In this document: positions 1 through 8,888 of the stretch, in pieces
Position numbering within the stretch: the stretch's first letter is position 1
Layout: each line of letters opens with the position of its first letter
DNA from: Pyxidicoccus parkwaysis
Lineage (GTDB): Bacteria; Myxococcota; Myxococcia; Myxococcales; Myxococcaceae
Direction: 5' to 3'
DNA length: 64,000 bases
Assembly (NCBI RefSeq): GCF_017301735.1
Contig: NZ_CP071090.1
Coordinates: 5,198,001-5,262,000, forward strand
The notes under the pieces: model-generated
Database searches by the model: none
What the model saw: the letters and a program-made list of their open reading frames with translations, nothing else
Told to the model about the DNA's origin: nothing
Made by a program: the position numbers and the translations under genes

Positions 1-158
1 TTCTGGGCCTCCATGAACGCGTTCATCGCCGCGCGGTCCACGCCGGGCGTGTTGATGAAGATGCCAATCCGATAGACGGCGAGCAGCACGAGCGAGTACG
101 CGAGCCGGCTGCGCAGCTCCGCGATGCGGAAGACGTTGGCGAAGGCGTTCAGAGCCAC
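1..158 (-). CDS. secY: Protein translocase subunit SecY (N-terminal part, cut by window edge)
   Basis: Core channel subunit of the Sec translocon in the inner membrane. Only about the first 52 codons are in the window. The translation (VALNAFANVFRIAELRSRL, then an LLAVYRIG segment and NTPGVD) matches the start of SecY: an amphipathic N-terminus, the first membrane segment and the conserved PGVD motif. The start is GTG at 158, with an AGAGGA ribosome-binding sequence about 10 bases upstream. An ATG at 169 is in another frame and stops after six codons. SecY follows rplO as in the classical spc operon, but two terminator-like hairpins lie in the 135-base gap. Confidence 0.9.
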   Translation of the reverse strand, partial: MALNAFANVFRIAELRSRLAYSLVLLAVYRIGIFINTPGVDRAAMNAFMEAQ

Positions 159-200
159 GGGGTAGCCATCCTCTTCGTGAGGGTTCTGCCAGGACGACAA

Positions 201-232
201 AACGCCCCTGTTCCACTAACGGGAAAGGGGCG
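201..232 (-). terminator. Terminator-like hairpin upstream of secY (second of a pair)
   Basis: A perfect 7-bp inverted repeat (203-209 with 226-232, arms CGCCCCT/AGGGGCG) is followed on the minus strand by TTTTG. G/C-rich stem plus T-run is the layout of an intrinsic terminator or attenuator. It lies between rplO and secY and is transcribed before secY is reached. Confidence 0.5.
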
Positions 233-250
233 CGGAAGCCTACACAAGCG

Positions 251-284
251 AAAAGGCGCGCACCACCGACAAGTGATGCGCGCC
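251..284 (-). terminator. Terminator-like hairpin after rplO (first of a pair)
   Basis: A perfect 8-bp inverted repeat (255-262 with 277-284, arms GGCGCGCA/TGCGCGCC, 14-base loop) is followed on the minus strand by TTTT. It begins 10 bases after the rplO stop codon. With the next hairpin it forms a tandem pair that could end, or partly end, transcription of the ribosomal-protein genes before secY. Confidence 0.6.
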
Positions 285-293
285 GGACACGCT

Positions 294-821
294 CTAGGCC
301 TTGGGCTGCTTGGGCTGCTTGACGCCCTTGCCGGCGTGCGCCTTGGCAGCAGACTCGGGCTTGTGGGCCATCAGCGGCAGCTCCTCGACGGCGCCACCAG
401 CCTGCTGGACGGCGGACTTCGCCGCCTCGGAGGCCTTGTGCACCCGGACGGTGACCTTCTTGGTCAGCCCGCCCTGGGCCAGCAGCTTCACGCCGTCGTA
501 GCGGCCCTTGACCAGGCCCGCCGCCTTCAGCGTGGCCTCGTCCACCGTGGCGCCAGCGTCGAAGTGCTGCTCCACGTCCGCCAGGTTCACCACCGCGTAG
601 ATGGTGCGGTTGGGCGGGTTGAAGCCGAACTTCGGCAGACGGCGCTGCAGGGGGCTCTGGCCGCCCTCGAAGCCTTCGAACCGCATGTTGCCGGTGCGGG
701 CCTTCTGGCCCTTGCCACCGCGACCGGCCGTCTTGCCCAGGCCGCTACCCTGGCCGCGGCCCACGCGCTTCTTGCGGTGCCACGAGCGCGACGGACGCTT
801 CAGATTGTGCAGAGTGCTCAT
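294..821 (-). CDS. rplO: 50S ribosomal protein L15
   Basis: Large-subunit protein uL15, which binds 23S rRNA late in assembly. The 175-residue product opens with MSTLHNLKRPS and the basic, glycine-rich GRGQGSGLGKTAGRGGKGQ segment diagnostic of L15, followed by the FEGGQSPLQRRLPKFGF block. It is about 30 residues longer than typical L15 because of an Ala/Lys/Pro-rich tail (AKAHAGKGVKQPKQPKA). It lies 20 bases downstream of rpmD and is the last ribosomal-protein gene before secY. Confidence 0.97.
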   Translation of the reverse strand: MSTLHNLKRPSRSWHRKKRVGRGQGSGLGKTAGRGGKGQKARTGNMRFEGFEGGQSPLQRRLPKFGFNPPNRTIYAVVNLADVEQHFDAGATVDEATLKAAGLVKGRYDGVKLLAQGGLTKKVTVRVHKASEAAKSAVQQAGGAVEELPLMAHKPESAAKAHAGKGVKQPKQPKA

Positions 822-841
822 CGTCTCAATCCTCTCGTGAC

Positions 842-1111
842 TCAGGCCTTGCCCTGCTTGGCCTGGTACGCGCGGGCCCGCTCCTTGAGAGCGACCTTGC
901 GCGGCTTGCGGCGCTTGGGCGCCGCCGCCTCAGTGGACACCGTCTCCAGGCTGACCAGGTGCTTCACCTTGAACACCATGCCGCGAACGGACGGGGTGTC
1001 CTTCAGGATGCGCTCCTCGCCGAACTTCTTGAGGCCCAGACCGCGGATGGTGTCCAGCATCTCACCGGACGAACCCGCGAAGCTCTTCACCAGCTTGACC
1101 TTGAGCGCCAT
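842..1111 (-). CDS. rpmD: 50S ribosomal protein L30
   Basis: Large-subunit protein uL30. The 89-residue product begins MALKVKLVKSFAGSS and contains the LGLKKFGEERILKDTPSVRGM core of the bacterial family. Typical bacterial L30 is about 60 residues. Here a basic tail of roughly 30 residues (EAAAPKRRKPRKVALKERA) extends it. The ATG at 1111 lies two bases after the rpsE stop codon, so the two are probably translationally coupled. Confidence 0.95.
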   Translation of the reverse strand: MALKVKLVKSFAGSSGEMLDTIRGLGLKKFGEERILKDTPSVRGMVFKVKHLVSLETVSTEAAAPKRRKPRKVALKERARAYQAKQGKA

Positions 1112-1113
1112 GG

Positions 1114-1635
1114 TTAGGTCCTCTGCTCGCCGGCGAGCTTCGTCGCCTCGACGTCCTTGCCACGCAGACGGGACACCTGCTCCGCGCTGCGCAGCATCTT
1201 CAGGCCCGCCACCGTGGCCTTCAGCACGTTGTGGGGGTTCCGCGAGCCCTGGCTCTTGGTCAGGATGTTGCGGATGCCCGCCGCCTCCAGCACCGCGCGG
1301 ACCGCGCCACCGGCGATGACGCCCGTACCCTGGCTGGCCGGCTTCAGGAGCACCCACCCGGCGCCGAAGTGCCCGAGCACCTCGTGCGGGATGGTGTGAC
1401 CCATCAGCGGAACCCGGAACAGGTTCTTCTTGGCGTTCTCACCACCCTTGCGGATGGCTTCGGGGACCTCGTTGGCCTTGCCCAGGCCGACGCCCACGTG
1501 TCCGGCGCCGTCCCCCACCACCACCAGGGCGGCGAACGAGAAACGACGGCCGCCCTTCACGACCTTGGCCACGCGGTTGATGTTCACCACGCGGTCGGTG
1601 AGGTCCAGATCGTTCGGATTGATCGGAGTTGCCAC
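1114..1635 (-). CDS. rpsE: 30S ribosomal protein S5
   Basis: Small-subunit protein uS5, which shapes decoding fidelity near the mRNA entry. The 173-residue product has the S5 core: [19 protein letters not shown], the [20 protein letters not shown] loop, and C-terminal [20 protein letters not shown]. The start is a GTG (protein MATPINPND). Position rplR-rpsE-rpmD is canonical for the spc operon. Confidence 0.97.
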   Translation of the reverse strand: MATPINPNDLDLTDRVVNINRVAKVVKGGRRFSFAALVVVGDGAGHVGVGLGKANEVPEAIRKGGENAKKNLFRVPLMGHTIPHEVLGHFGAGWVLLKPASQGTGVIAGGAVRAVLEAAGIRNILTKSQGSRNPHNVLKATVAGLKMLRSAEQVSRLRGKDVEATKLAGEQRT

Positions 1636-1656
1636 TTGGGGATTCCTTTCGAACTC

Positions 1657-2013
1657 TTAGAACTTCAGCCCGGCCTCGCGCGCGGCGTCGGCCACGGCGG
1701 CGATGCGCCCGTGATAGGGGAAGCCGTTGCGGTCGAACACCACCGCTTCGACGTTGGCAGCCTTGCACTTCTGCGCAATCAGGGTGCCCACGCGCTTCGC
1801 GTCCGCCTTCTTGTCGCCCTCGTCCTGACCCTTCAGGTCCTTGGACAGCGACGAGGCAAACGCCAGCGTGCGGCCCGTGGTGTCGTCCACCACCTGGGCA
1901 TAGATGTGCTTGAGGCTCTTGTACACGGTGAGCCGCGGCCGCTCTGTCGTTCCCGACAGCTTCTTGCGGATGCGGTTCTTCCTCTTGAGGCGCTGATCGA
2001 TCTTCGATGCCAT
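1657..2013 (-). CDS. rplR: 50S ribosomal protein L18
   Basis: 5S-rRNA-binding protein uL18 of the central protuberance. The product is 118 residues and starts [18 protein letters not shown]. The family signatures are [17 protein letters not shown] and the C-terminal [26 protein letters not shown]. The ATG at 2013 was chosen over upstream in-frame codons because it gives the normal family length. Confidence 0.97.
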   Translation of the reverse strand: MASKIDQRLKRKNRIRKKLSGTTERPRLTVYKSLKHIYAQVVDDTTGRTLAFASSLSKDLKGQDEGDKKADAKRVGTLIAQKCKAANVEAVVFDRNGFPYHGRIAAVADAAREAGLKF

Positions 2014-2121
2014 GGCTGCTTCCTTTTCCGTCCGGCGGCGATGCGGCCTTCCGCCGCCGGATGATGCCGCCAGGCCTCCAGGGCCCGGCGGGGTTTGGAA
2101 CACTCAGGACAGACGGGACGA

Positions 2122-2688
2122 CTAGGTCGTACCGGTCTTGCCCTCCTTGCGACGGATGCGCTCCTCGGCGTACTTGATGCCCTTGCCCTTGTACGGCTCG
2201 GGCGGACGCAGCGAGCGGATGTTCACCGCCGTGGCGCCCAGCACTTCCTTGTCCGCGGAGCGCAGCGTCAGGCCCACCGTGGGAAGGCTGTCCTCGGTGC
2301 GCGAGGCCTTGTCGACCTCGGCCGTCACGCCCTCCGGCAGGTTGAACACCACCGGGTGAGAGTAGCCCAGCGAGAGGTGGATGGCCTTGCCTTTCACCTC
2401 GGCGCGGAAACCGACGCCGCGGATGTCCAGCTTCTTCTCGAAGCCCGTGGACACGCCCTTCGCCGCGTTGGCGAGGATGGTGCGCGTCAGACCGTGGAGG
2501 CTGCGGGCCTCGCGAGAGTCGTCCTCGCGCTGCACCGTCACCTCACCGGCCTTGACCTCAACCTTGACCTTGGCGGGCAGCTTCACGGACAGCTTGCCCT
2601 TGGGGCCTTCGAAATTCACCTGCTGGCCGGCGACGGTGGCCTTCGTCTTGTCGCCCAGCTTGATTGCCAGCTTTCCAATCCGACTCAT
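2122..2688 (-). CDS. rplF: 50S ribosomal protein L6
   Basis: Large-subunit protein uL6 near the factor-binding site. The 188-residue product begins [11 protein letters not shown], has two repeated alpha/beta halves, and ends with the conserved [15 protein letters not shown] block. The upstream in-frame extension was rejected because the ATG at 2688 matches the family N-terminus. A gap of about 108 bases to rplR is somewhat loose for this operon, and I see no gene in it. Confidence 0.97.
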   Translation of the reverse strand: MSRIGKLAIKLGDKTKATVAGQQVNFEGPKGKLSVKLPAKVKVEVKAGEVTVQREDDSREARSLHGLTRTILANAAKGVSTGFEKKLDIRGVGFRAEVKGKAIHLSLGYSHPVVFNLPEGVTAEVDKASRTEDSLPTVGLTLRSADKEVLGATAVNIRSLRPPEPYKGKGIKYAEERIRRKEGKTGTT

Positions 2689-2752
2689 GGTTGCCTCGTT
2701 CCTGTCTGCCCTGGGGGCGCTCCCTCGCGGGGCGCCGCACCCGGGCGGCTGG

Positions 2753-3151
2753 CTAGTAGACGGTGCAGAGAAGCTCGCCGCCCACCTTCTGCTTGCGGGC
2801 CTCGGAGTCCACCATGATGCCGCGCGAGGTGGAAAGGACGGAGATGCCCAGGCCACCCAGCACCTGCGGAATCTCGCGCGAGTTCACGTACCGGCGCAGA
2901 CCCGGCTTCGACACGCGGCGGATGCCGGTGATGGCGGGCGCACGGTCCGGACCGTACTTCAGCTGAACGGTGATCTCGTTCTGGGGCTTCAGCTCGTGAA
3001 CGGTGAACTCACCGATGTAGCCCTCGTCCTTGAGGACCTTGATGATCTCGAGCTTGAGCTTCGAGTGGGGGATGACGACCTTGTCGTGCCGCGCACGCGA
3101 GGCGTTGCGCAGGCGGGTCAGCATGTCGCCGACGGGATCATTGACCGGCAT
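2753..3151 (-). CDS. rpsH: 30S ribosomal protein S8
   Basis: Small-subunit protein uS8, a primary binder of 16S rRNA helix 21. In E. coli it is also the translational repressor of the spc operon. The 132-residue product starts [17 protein letters not shown] and ends with the signature [20 protein letters not shown]. The leader of 191 bases between rpsN and this gene is unusually long and contains a perfect 9-bp inverted repeat. Confidence 0.97.
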   Translation of the reverse strand: MPVNDPVGDMLTRLRNASRARHDKVVIPHSKLKLEIIKVLKDEGYIGEFTVHELKPQNEITVQLKYGPDRAPAITGIRRVSKPGLRRYVNSREIPQVLGGLGISVLSTSRGIMVDSEARKQKVGGELLCTVY

Positions 3152-3294
3152 GAAGCACCTTCCGAGGCAGGGCCCCTTCCCGGGCACCCCGCGTTCACAG
3201 CCACCGCGCCTGCCGGGCCCATCCCGGGGGTTCGCGACGACTGCCACTTCGTACAGCGGAACTTCGAATGCGAGCTCCTCTCGGAGCACGCTCA

Positions 3295-3331
3295 GGGCGC
3301 CTGCCAGGCCTCACGGCCCCGCCAGGCGCCC
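3295..3331 (-). repeat. Perfect 9-bp inverted repeat between rpsN and rpsH
   Basis: Arms 3295-3303 (GGGCGCCTG) and 3323-3331 (CAGGCGCCC) with a 19-base loop could form a strong hairpin in the spc mRNA just after rpsN. No T-run follows on the minus strand, so it is not a standard intrinsic terminator. It could be an mRNA-processing or protein-binding structure; this is inference. Confidence 0.4.
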
Positions 3332-3342
3332 TGCTCTTCCGG

Positions 3343-3528
3343 CTACCAGGACGACTTGGTGACGCCGGTGATCTCACCGCGCAGGGCGCGGTTGCGCAGG
3401 CAGATGCGGCACATCTTGAACTTGCGCAGGAAGGCGCGAGGACGACCGCACAGCGGGCAGCGGTTGTACTGGCGCACGGCGAACTTCGGCTTGCGCTTTG
3501 CCTGGGCAATCTTGGAGAGCTTGGCCAT
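3343..3528 (-). CDS. rpsN: 30S ribosomal protein S14, zinc-binding short type
   Basis: Small-subunit protein uS14 of the 30S head. The 61-residue length and the two CxxC pairs (CPLC and CRIC around residues 24-43) mark the short, zinc-binding (C+) form rather than the roughly 100-residue zinc-free form. It starts [16 protein letters not shown] and ends GVTKSSW. It lies 26 bases downstream of rplE. Confidence 0.97.
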   Translation of the reverse strand: MAKLSKIAQAKRKPKFAVRQYNRCPLCGRPRAFLRKFKMCRICLRNRALRGEITGVTKSSW

Positions 3529-3554
3529 TGTCTTCGGATCCTTGGCTCGAGGGC

Positions 3555-4208
3555 TTACTGACGGAACGGCATGCCGAAGTGACGCATCAGCGCCAGCCCC
3601 TGCTCGTCGTTGTTGGCCGTGGTGACGAAGCTGATGTTGAGCCCCTTCACCTTCTCGATCTGGTCGTAGTTGATTTCGGGGAAGATGATCTGCTCGCGGA
3701 CGCCGAGCGTGTAGTTGCCCTTCCCGTCGAAAGCCTTGGGGGACACGCCCTTGAAGTCACGCACGCGCGGCAGCGCGACGGTGATGAGGCGGTCCATGAA
3801 CTCGTACATGCGGTCGCCGCGCAGCGTGACGGCGGCACCGATGGCCTGGCCCTGGCGCAGCTTGAAGTTCGCGATGGACTTCCGCGCGCGCGTGACGATG
3901 GGCTTCTGGCCGGTGATGGCCGCGAGCTGATCCACCGCCGACTCCAGGATCTTGTTGTTGGCGAGCGCCTCGCCCAGACCCATGTTGACGACGATCTTCT
4001 CCAGCCGCGGAACCTGCATCGGGTTCTTCAGGCTCAGCTCCTTCATGAGAGCGGGGACGCCCTCCTTGAAGAAGCGGACCTTCATACGCGCCGGCTTGGA
4101 CTCGAGGCCTTCCTCGATGTTGGCGGCAAAGCCAACCTTCTTGGCCTCTTCCTTCTTGCCGCGCTTCGCCTTCTTTTCCTTCTGCTCGGCCTTCTTCTCG
4201 TCAGCCAT
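3555..4208 (-). CDS. rplE: 50S ribosomal protein L5 with Lys-rich N-terminal extension
   Basis: 5S-rRNA-binding protein uL5 of the central protuberance. The family core ([53 protein letters not shown]) spans residues from about 42 to 217. Ahead of it lies an extension of about 41 residues, rich in Lys/Glu/Ala ([19 protein letters not shown]). The ATG at 4208 follows an AGAGGAC sequence. No ribosome-binding site is visible at the internal ATG that would remove the extension, so I keep the long form. Confidence 0.93.
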   Translation of the reverse strand: MADEKKAEQKEKKAKRGKKEEAKKVGFAANIEEGLESKPARMKVRFFKEGVPALMKELSLKNPMQVPRLEKIVVNMGLGEALANNKILESAVDQLAAITGQKPIVTRARKSIANFKLRQGQAIGAAVTLRGDRMYEFMDRLITVALPRVRDFKGVSPKAFDGKGNYTLGVREQIIFPEINYDQIEKVKGLNISFVTTANNDEQGLALMRHFGMPFRQ

Positions 4209-4287
4209 CGTCCTGTCCTCTGCTTCGGAGCGCCGTCGTGGACCCAGCGCCTCGATCAGTCCTTCATATGGAACTTGGAAACACCGC

Positions 4288-4315
4288 GAGGGCCCCTGAT
4301 GCTCCACGGGCCCTC
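4288..4315 (-). repeat. Perfect 8-bp inverted repeat between rplX and rplE
   Basis: Arms 4288-4295 (GAGGGCCC) and 4308-4315 (GGGCCCTC) with a 12-base loop sit in the 178-base rplX-rplE gap. A second, shorter hairpin (4336-4341 with 4346-4351) is adjacent. No proper T-run follows on the minus strand, so an mRNA-structure role is more likely than full termination. Confidence 0.4.
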
Positions 4316-4386
4316 CGTGCCTGCACGCCCACCGACCTCCCACCCGGGAGGGCGAAGGGCGCGCATACATGCACCAACACGCTCAC

Positions 4387-4722
4387 CTAGTCAATCAGGG
4401 CGTCGCAGTTCTTGCAGAACCGCTTCTTCTTGCCGTCCTCGCCCTCGGTGCGGAAGCCCACTCGCGTCGGCTTGTCGCACTTGGCGCACACCACCTGGAC
4501 ATTGGCCAGGGCGATGGTGCCGGGCTTCTCGACGATGCCACCCTCGGGGCTCTGCGGCGTCTTCTTCAGGTGCCGCTTCACCAGGCGCAGACCTTCAACG
4601 GTCACGCGCTCCGACTCGCGGTCGATCTTCAGAATCTTGCCGCGCTTGCTCGCCGCGTTCTTCTCGGAGGCCTCGGCCCCGGCCATGACCTGGACCGTGT
4701 CTCCCACCTTCAGCTTCTGCAT
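4387..4722 (-). CDS. rplX: 50S ribosomal protein L24
   Basis: Assembly-initiator protein uL24. The 111-residue product starts [15 protein letters not shown] and carries the KOW motif ([19 protein letters not shown]) that binds 23S rRNA. The C-terminal half contains two CxxC pairs (CAKC and CKNC), suggesting a zinc-binding tail. Canonical position between rplN and rplE. Confidence 0.96.
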   Translation of the reverse strand: MQKLKVGDTVQVMAGAEASEKNAASKRGKILKIDRESERVTVEGLRLVKRHLKKTPQSPEGGIVEKPGTIALANVQVVCAKCDKPTRVGFRTEGEDGKKKRFCKNCDALID

Positions 4723-4765
4723 GGCTTCCTCTCTCTGGCTGCTCGCCGTCCGGCCTGCCGTCCTC

Positions 4766-5134
4766 TCAGAGGACCTCGGGCGCCAGCGAGATGATCTTCA
4801 TGAACTTGCGGGCGCGGAGCTCACGGGCAACAGGCCCGAAGATGCGCGTACCAATGGGCTCCATGTCCTTGTTGATGAGGACGGCGGAGTTGCCATCGAA
4901 CTTGATGTAGCTGCCGTCGGCCCGACCCACCTCGCGCTTGGTGCGGACGATGACGGCCTTGGCCACGTCACCCTTCTTCACCTTCGAGTTGGGCAGCGCC
5001 TCGCGAATCGACACGACGATGACATCGCCGATGGACGCGTACTTGCGCTTCGAGCCGCCGAGCACCTTGATGCAGAACACCTTCTTCGCGCCCGAGTTGT
5101 CGGCAACGTCGAGCACGCTCGTCATCTGAATCAT
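4766..5134 (-). CDS. rplN: 50S ribosomal protein L14
   Basis: Large-subunit protein uL14 at the 30S interface. The 122-residue length is exactly typical. The start [18 protein letters not shown] and the central [20 protein letters not shown] block are highly conserved in the family. Canonical position between rpsQ and rplX. Confidence 0.98.
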   Translation of the reverse strand: MIQMTSVLDVADNSGAKKVFCIKVLGGSKRKYASIGDVIVVSIREALPNSKVKKGDVAKAVIVRTKREVGRADGSYIKFDGNSAVLINKDMEPIGTRIFGPVARELRARKFMKIISLAPEVL

Positions 5135-5164
5135 CTGGAAGTCTCCTTGTCGCCGGGGTGCGTG

Positions 5165-5479
5165 CTAGACGTTCTTGCTCTTCTCCAGCACCTCGACCAC
5201 GCGCCAGCGCTTGTCCTTCGACGCGGGCTTGGTCTCGGCGATCCGGACCCGATCACCCTCGTTGATGGTGATCTTCTTCGGGTAGTCGTGGTCCTCCACG
5301 TGCGCCTTGTACTTCTCGCGCAGGCTCATGATCTTCCCGTACTTCGGGTGGGGAGCACGACGCTGGACGGTGACGACCACCGTCTTCTGCATCTTGTTGG
5401 AGGTGACGATACCCACGCGCGTCTTGGGGCGGCCGCGGGTAGAGGTCTCGGGAGCGGGCGTCTCGGTCGCTTCAGCCAT
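5165..5479 (-). CDS. rpsQ: 30S ribosomal protein S17
   Basis: Small-subunit protein uS17, a primary 16S rRNA binder. The core ([47 protein letters not shown]) follows an N-terminal extension of about 20 residues rich in Thr/Pro/Glu. I use the ATG at 5479 (MAEATETP, 104 residues). A GTG at 5491, four codons upstream and preceded by GAGAG, is an equally possible start. Confidence 0.94.
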   Translation of the reverse strand: MAEATETPAPETSTRGRPKTRVGIVTSNKMQKTVVVTVQRRAPHPKYGKIMSLREKYKAHVEDHDYPKKITINEGDRVRIAETKPASKDKRWRVVEVLEKSKNV

Positions 5480-5571
5480 CTTCGGTCTCACTGTCTCTCA
5501 TGCACCCGGGAGTTCAGTTCCCGGATGGCCGCGCGCGCTCTACCACAGAGCGCGCTTGGAGGTTTGACTTC

Positions 5572-5778
5572 TCAGCCCTGCTTCGCCGTCTTCGCTTTCT
5601 GGGTCATGACGGTGAGCACGCGGGCCAGGTCGCGGCGGTGCTGGGTGCGCTCGGACGGGCTGTCCAGTGAGCCCGTGCGCCGCTTCAGCTGGTCCTGGAA
5701 CAGCGTCTCGCGCAGCTCAGTCGCGCGCCGCTGCAGGTCCTCCGCGGACAGTTCCTTCAGTTCCTTCGCAGTCGCCAT
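5572..5778 (-). CDS. rpmC: 50S ribosomal protein L29
   Basis: Large-subunit protein uL29 at the tunnel exit. The product is a 68-residue, two-helix protein starting MATAKELKELSAEDLQRR, with the family motif LRETLFQDQLKRRTGSLDSP. The ATG at 5778 is preceded by GGAGA with good spacing. An in-frame GTG four codons upstream overlaps that site and was rejected. Confidence 0.95.
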   Translation of the reverse strand: MATAKELKELSAEDLQRRATELRETLFQDQLKRRTGSLDSPSERTQHRRDLARVLTVMTQKAKTAKQG

Positions 5779-5838
5779 TGCAGTCTCCACATGCGTGCGG
5801 GAGCCAGCCCGGAAGGCCGGCCCCCGCCGCTGTATGCC

Positions 5839-6258
5839 TTAGAGGCTCAGGTCCGAGCGCGTCACGATCTTCGTGAGCACCGGCAGCTTGGCCTGGGCCA
5901 GCTTCAGCGCCCCGGTGGCCACCTCGCGCGTCATACCCTCCATCTCATAGAGGATACGGCCGGGCTTCACCACCGCGACGTAGTACTCCACGCCACCCTT
6001 ACCGGTACCCATACGGGTCTCGGCGGGCTTCTTGGTGATGGGCTTGTCCGGGAAGATACGGATCCAGATCTTGCCGCCGCGCTTCACGTGGCGGGTCATC
6101 GCGATACGGGCCGCCTCGATCTGCCGGGAGGTGATCCAACCCGGCTGGAGGCTCACCAGGCCATACTCACCGTAGGTCATGTCGCTGCCACGGTGGGCAG
6201 CGCCCGGGGTGCGGCCCTTGTGCATCTTGCGGTACTTGGTACGAGCAGGCTGAAGCAT
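5839..6258 (-). CDS. rplP: 50S ribosomal protein L16
   Basis: Large-subunit protein uL16, which organises the A-site region. The 139-residue product starts [16 protein letters not shown] and contains [27 protein letters not shown] (written here only as a location, residues about 30-56) and the [19 protein letters not shown] block. Both are near-invariant in L16. Confidence 0.98.
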   Translation of the reverse strand: MLQPARTKYRKMHKGRTPGAAHRGSDMTYGEYGLVSLQPGWITSRQIEAARIAMTRHVKRGGKIWIRIFPDKPITKKPAETRMGTGKGGVEYYVAVVKPGRILYEMEGMTREVATGALKLAQAKLPVLTKIVTRSDLSL

Positions 6259-6323
6259 CGTCGCTGTCCTTGGCCGCCCTGCCCCGGACCGCCCTCACGA
6301 GCAGTCCGGCGCGGGTGGGCTGA

Positions 6324-6986
6324 TTACCGGTTGGAGGGCATGGGGGCCTGGCCACCCTTGCCGGGGAGGACCTCGCCCTTGCAGACCCAGACCTTGCAGC
6401 CAATCTTGCCGTAGGTCGTCTTGGCCTCGGCGAAGCCGTAGTCGATGTCCGCGCGCAGGGTGTGCAGGGGCACGCGGCCCTCGCGGTACCACTCGTAGCG
6501 CGCCATCTCCGCGCCACCGAGGCGGCCCGAGCAGGCCACGCGGATGCCCTTGGCGCCGAACTTCATCGCCGTCTGCAGGGCCTTCTTCATGGCGCGGCGG
6601 AACGCGATGCGGCGCTCGAGCTGCGTGGCGATGTTCTCCGCCACGAGCTGCGCGTCAGTCTCGGCCTTGCGGACCTCGACGATGTTGAGGAAGACCTCGT
6701 TCTTCGTGAACTGCTGGAGGTCCTTCTTCACCGTCTCGATGCCCGCGCCGCGCTTGCCGATGACGATGCCCGGACGCGCGGTGTGGACGTTGACCTTCAC
6801 CTTGTTGGCGGCGCGCTCGATCTCCACCTTGGACACGCCCGCGTGGTTCAGCGACTTCTTCACGAACTCGCGGATGCGGATGTCCTCATGGAGCCACTGA
6901 GCGTAGTTCTTGTGCTCGAACCACTTGGAGTCCCAGGTCTTGATGACGCCGAGCCGGAACCCGATCGGATGAACTTTCTGTCCCAA
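6324..6986 (-). CDS. rpsC: 30S ribosomal protein S3 (TTG start)
   Basis: Small-subunit protein uS3 at the mRNA entry. The 220-residue product starts [13 protein letters not shown] and has the KH domain ([19 protein letters not shown]) and the C-terminal domain containing [11 protein letters not shown]. The family-conserved start Met-Gly-Gln-Lys falls on a TTG codon, so translation begins at TTG, which could keep synthesis lower than for ATG-started neighbours. Confidence 0.97.
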   Translation of the reverse strand: MGQKVHPIGFRLGVIKTWDSKWFEHKNYAQWLHEDIRIREFVKKSLNHAGVSKVEIERAANKVKVNVHTARPGIVIGKRGAGIETVKKDLQQFTKNEVFLNIVEVRKAETDAQLVAENIATQLERRIAFRRAMKKALQTAMKFGAKGIRVACSGRLGGAEMARYEWYREGRVPLHTLRADIDYGFAEAKTTYGKIGCKVWVCKGEVLPGKGGQAPMPSNR

Positions 6987-7030
6987 CGTGAATCTCCTTG
7001 AACGTTCCGGGCGCAGGCCCGACTCGGGTC

Positions 7031-7378
7031 CTACTTCTTCTTCGCCTCGGCCAGCACCACGTGGACGTGGGCCGTCTTCTTCTTGATGGGGGTGGCCCGG
7101 CCCATGGCGCGCGGCATGAACCGGCGCTGGGTGGGCCCCTGGTCCACGGAGATGGTCTTCACGTAGAGCGTGTCCACGTCGACCTGTCCCTTGGACTTGT
7201 CCGTCGCGTTGGCCACCGCGCTCTTGATGAGCGTCTCCACCGGCTTGGCCGCGGCGCGCTTGGTGAACTTCAGGATGTTGAGGGCCGCCTCGACAGGCTT
7301 GCCCCGGACGAGCGCCGCAACGGTGGACAGCTTGCGGGGGCTCATGCGCAGGAAACGCAGATGTGCAGTCGACTCCAT
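7031..7378 (-). CDS. rplV: 50S ribosomal protein L22
   Basis: Large-subunit protein uL22, which lines the exit tunnel. The 115-residue product has [20 protein letters not shown] near the start and the C-terminal hairpin region [20 protein letters not shown], which is the tunnel-lining, macrolide-associated loop. Canonical position between rpsS and rpsC. Confidence 0.97.
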   Translation of the reverse strand: MESTAHLRFLRMSPRKLSTVAALVRGKPVEAALNILKFTKRAAAKPVETLIKSAVANATDKSKGQVDVDTLYVKTISVDQGPTQRRFMPRAMGRATPIKKKTAHVHVVLAEAKKK

Positions 7379-7413
7379 GGTCTTCTCCTCAGGCTCTCAG
7401 GCAATGCGCCAGG

Positions 7414-7701
7414 CTACTTGCCCGGGGCCTTGGCGACCTTCTTCTCCGCCGAGTGACCGCCGAACGTACGCGTCGGGGCGAACTCGCCGAGCTTGTGGCC
7501 CACCATGTTCTCCGTGACGAACACCGGGATGAACTTCTTCCCGTTGTGCACCGCGAAGGTGTGGCCGACGAACTCCGGCAGAATCGTGGAGCGGCGCGAC
7601 CACGTCTTTACGACGGTCTTCTTGTTCGTCTTGATCATGTCCTCGATCTTCTTCACGAGGAAATCGTCGACGAACGGACCCTTCTTGATCGAACGAGCCA
7701 T
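7414..7701 (-). CDS. rpsS: 30S ribosomal protein S19
   Basis: Small-subunit protein uS19 of the 30S head. The 95-residue product starts [15 protein letters not shown]. The family blocks [23 protein letters not shown] and [16 protein letters not shown] are clear, and length is typical. It lies 14 bases downstream of rplB. Confidence 0.98.
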   Translation of the reverse strand: MARSIKKGPFVDDFLVKKIEDMIKTNKKTVVKTWSRRSTILPEFVGHTFAVHNGKKFIPVFVTENMVGHKLGEFAPTRTFGGHSAEKKVAKAPGK

Positions 7702-7715
7702 GACTTGCGATCCTC

Positions 7716-8561
7716 TTACTGGCTGCGCGCGCCCTGGCGGCGGCCGCTCACGATGAACTTGTCAGTGCGCTTGTTGGTGCGCGTGGTGAGACCCTTGGTC
7801 TTCTGGCCCCACGGCGACACCGGGTGCGGGTTACCCTGACCGGACTTACCCTCACCACCGCCGTGCGGGTGGTCGACCGGGTTCATCGCCAGACCGCGGA
7901 CGGTGGGACGGATGCCCAGCCAGCGGCTCTTACCCGCCTTGCCGATGCGGATGATCTCGTGCTCGATGTTGCCCACTTGGCCCACGGTGGCGCGGCACTC
8001 GATGAGGACCTTGCGGACGGTGCCGGAGGGCATACGCACCTGCGCGTAGCGGTCCTCCTTCGCCATCAGCTGGCCGGACGTGCCGGCGGAGCGGATGACC
8101 TGGGCGCCACGGCCCGGCTTCAGCTCCACGTTGTGGATGACCGTACCCACCGGGATGTTCTGCAGCGGGAGGCTGTTGCCCGGACGGATGTCCGCGTTCT
8201 CGCCGGCGAACAGGGTGTCGCCCACGCTCAGCCCCACCGGAGCGAGGATGTAGCGCTTCTCGCCATCCGCGTAGTGCAGCAGCGCGATGTTGGCGGTGCG
8301 GTTCGGGTCGTACTCGATGGAGGCGACCTTGGCCGGCACGCCGTCCTTGTCGCGACGCTTGAAGTCGATGATGCGGTAGCGGCGCTTGTGGCCACCGCCC
8401 TGGTGGCGGCGGGTGATGTGACCGTGGACGTTACGGCCACCCGAGCGCTTCAGCGGAGCGGTGAGGCTCTTCTCGGGCGAGTCCTTGGTGATGTCCGCAA
8501 AGTCGGACACCGTCATCAGACGGCGGGCCGCGCTAGTCGGCTTGTACTTCTTGATGCCCAT
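7716..8561 (-). CDS. rplB: 50S ribosomal protein L2
   Basis: Large-subunit protein uL2, needed for subunit joining and peptidyl transfer. The 281-residue product starts [14 protein letters not shown], has the RNA-binding region [14 protein letters not shown], and ends with the invariant [13 protein letters not shown] segment. Gap to rplW is 33 bases. Confidence 0.98.
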   Translation of the reverse strand: MGIKKYKPTSAARRLMTVSDFADITKDSPEKSLTAPLKRSGGRNVHGHITRRHQGGGHKRRYRIIDFKRRDKDGVPAKVASIEYDPNRTANIALLHYADGEKRYILAPVGLSVGDTLFAGENADIRPGNSLPLQNIPVGTVIHNVELKPGRGAQVIRSAGTSGQLMAKEDRYAQVRMPSGTVRKVLIECRATVGQVGNIEHEIIRIGKAGKSRWLGIRPTVRGLAMNPVDHPHGGGEGKSGQGNPHPVSPWGQKTKGLTTRTNKRTDKFIVSGRRQGARSQ

Positions 8562-8594
8562 GGTGTGTTCCTCGCAGGCAGCGACGCATTAGCG

Positions 8595-8888
8595 TCAGGC
8601 CGCCCCTCCCTCGAAGAGCTCGATCGAGTCGCCCTGCTTCAGGGTGACGACCGCCTTCTTGAAGTTGGGCCGCTTGCCGATGTTCCGGCCCACCCGCTTG
8701 ACCTTGCCGCGGACGACGTTGGTACGCACGCCCTCGACGGTGACCTTGAAGAGCGTCTCCACCGCGCGGGCCACGTCGTGCTTGGTGGCCTTGCGGTCGA
8801 CGATGAACGAGTACTGACGGAACTTCTCGCGGGCCTTGTCCAGCTTCTCGGTGATGAGCGGGCCCTTGATGACGTCGTTGAGATTCAT
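8595..8888 (-). CDS. rplW: 50S ribosomal protein L23
   Basis: Large-subunit protein uL23 at the tunnel exit, the docking site for trigger factor and SRP. The 97-residue product starts MNLNDVIKGPLITEKLDKARE and has the VETLFKVTVEGVRTNVVRGK signature. Its ATG overlaps the rplD stop codon (ATGA, 8885-8888), indicating translational coupling. Confidence 0.97.
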   Translation of the reverse strand: MNLNDVIKGPLITEKLDKAREKFRQYSFIVDRKATKHDVARAVETLFKVTVEGVRTNVVRGKVKRVGRNIGKRPNFKKAVVTLKQGDSIELFEGGAA

